Of a stretch of 13,011 bases of DNA, positions 12,419 to 13,011 are shown one piece after another. Within the stretch, counting starts at the first letter, position 1. Every line of letters begins with the position of its first letter. This stretch comes from Euryarchaeota archaeon UBA538 (lineage in GTDB: Archaea; Thermoplasmatota; Poseidoniia; Poseidoniales; Thalassarchaeaceae). The translations under genes and the position numbers were made by a program. Under the pieces are notes generated by a model. It made no database searches. It saw only the letters and a program-made list of their open reading frames with translations, and was not told the DNA's origin. Location of the stretch: assembly GCA_002499325.1 (NCBI GenBank), contig DALC01000032.1, forward strand, positions 669 to 13,679, in the 5' to 3' direction.

Positions 12419-13011
12419 GAACTGGATTCTTCATGAAACTTATCTAAAAGTGTCAAATCCAGTGGACTTGCATCCAACTGCTCAGCTCCATTGATGACCA
12501 GGCCGTCACAAAATCCATGCCTGTATACAATGGCCCCATGACCATACTCCGCGACATAGCGATCGACTTGTTTCTGTGTTTTCTTTCGAGGAAATTTCAG
12601 GTCTGCTCCAAAGAAATGTTTGGCGTCTATCCACGCACACGGGACTCCGTTTATTCTTACGTCATCAATCATCAATAGATCTGGAGTAATCACTGCTCTT
12701 CCTTCTGTTTTTTTCTGTTCTGCCATCAGGTCCTCTTGAGTTCTGTACCTAACGCCAATGGAGTCGAAGAATAAGTAGAGGACGTCTTCGAAGACCATTG
12801 ATGCTTTGTGGGTCTCATCCTGATTAACCGAGCTTACTCTGTCCAATGATTCTGCTAGTTCGAACTGTTCCCTATCTCTGTCGTCCATCTTTGAAGGTTG
12901 CTTCAAGAACTCCTTTATCCTGTTCTTACCCCATCCTCTACCTGATAAAATGGCCCTGAAGGTATTTACCGGAGGTGCGTCAAACCTCTTAGAAAGTGAT
13001 ATCACATCTTC
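12415..13011 (-). CDS. TPD-domain nuclease-like protein (CDIN1/C15orf41 family), 5' end outside window
   Basis: The frame stays open to base 13011. A GTG at 13005 could serve as a start but would leave only 196 aa, and the family's N-terminal helices are probably longer, so I treat it as 5'-truncated. Residue numbers count from that GTG. The N-terminal part has PPVNTFRAILSGRGWGKNRI (11-30), matching the PPxNxLRALLxxRG helix-turn-helix of the human protein CDIN1. Then come Glu73 in VFEDVLYLFF, the eponymous ITPD (106-109), WIDAKHFFGA (125-134) and GAIVYRHGFCDGL (157-169), matching CDIN1's VIYWYGFID. The TPD...(D/E)xK pairing (Asp109, Asp127, Lys129) is a PD-(D/E)xK nuclease signature, so DNA or RNA cleavage is plausible. 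The family occurs in archaea and eukaryotes, and in humans it works with codanin-1. It is convergent with pantoate kinase, sharing CTAG. The substrate is unknown. Confidence 0.85.
   Translation of the reverse strand, partial: EDVISLSKRFDAPPVNTFRAILSGRGWGKNRIKEFLKQPSKMDDRDREQFELAESLDRVSSVNQDETHKASMVFEDVLYLFFDSIGVRYRTQEDLMAEQKKTEGRAVITPDLLMIDDVRINGVPCAWIDAKHFFGADLKFPRKKTQKQVDRYVAEYGHGAIVYRHGFCDGLVINGAEQLDASPLDLTLLDKFHEESSS

Noticed and set aside
1..13011. CRISPR arrays, insertion sequences, integrases, tRNA or rRNA genes, toxin-antitoxin or defence modules
   Set aside because: No spaced direct repeats, terminal inverted repeats, transposase-like frames or structural RNA signatures were seen by eye; the TPD nuclease alone is not evidence for a defence system.

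Overview
The window reads as a compact chromosomal segment of an archaeon. Archaeal-type uS13, uS4 and uS11 sit next to RNA polymerase subunit Rpo3, followed by a pantoate kinase (an archaea-specific CoA enzyme) and an archaeal/eukaryotic TPD-family nuclease. Several genes also have a TATA-like element about 25-30 nt before the start codon, as expected for leaderless archaeal mRNAs. The moderate GC content, the lipoprotein signal ending in LAGC, the ATP-type PEP carboxykinase and the mixed leaderless/Shine-Dalgarno style fit a marine Thermoplasmatota lineage (Poseidoniales, Marine Group II, or a relative). That placement is inference; no 16S gene is present.

Layout. (1) 1-1045: a divergent metal-homeostasis pair, made of a truncated ZnuA/TroA-type metal-binding lipoprotein on the minus strand and a NikR-like ribbon-helix-helix regulator on the plus strand. 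They share an AT-rich intergenic region holding a TATA-like box and an inverted repeat. (2) 1074-2690: ATP-dependent PEP carboxykinase on the minus strand, convergent with the regulator. (3) 2691-2808: a divergent promoter region with two small perfect dyads. (4) 2809-8870: three same-strand genes. These are a giant polytopic membrane protein of about 1235 aa that I cannot assign, a single-pass protein with a divergent extracytoplasmic FKBP-like domain, and a THUMP-like class I SAM methyltransferase. (5) 8966-11405: the archaeal rpsM-rpsD-rpsK-rpo3 cluster, tightly packed, with Shine-Dalgarno motifs overlapping the upstream stop codons or placed close to the starts. (6) 11444-12418: pantoate kinase with its own TATA box. 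(7) 12415-13011: a TPD-family nuclease on the minus strand, cut by the window edge, whose stop codon interlocks with the pantoate kinase stop in a CTAG.

No mobile element, CRISPR array, rRNA or tRNA was found, and no gene-free stretch exceeds about 120 nt. The best leads are four. The giant membrane protein and the FKBP-like anchored protein form an unassigned pair. The region of Rpo3 where many archaea carry a ferredoxin-like Fe-S domain has no cysteines and instead holds an EF-hand/dockerin-like calcium loop. The regulator has a NikR fold with an altered metal-ligand loop and is paired with a zinc-type binding protein. The archaeal TPD nuclease is a relative of human CDIN1.
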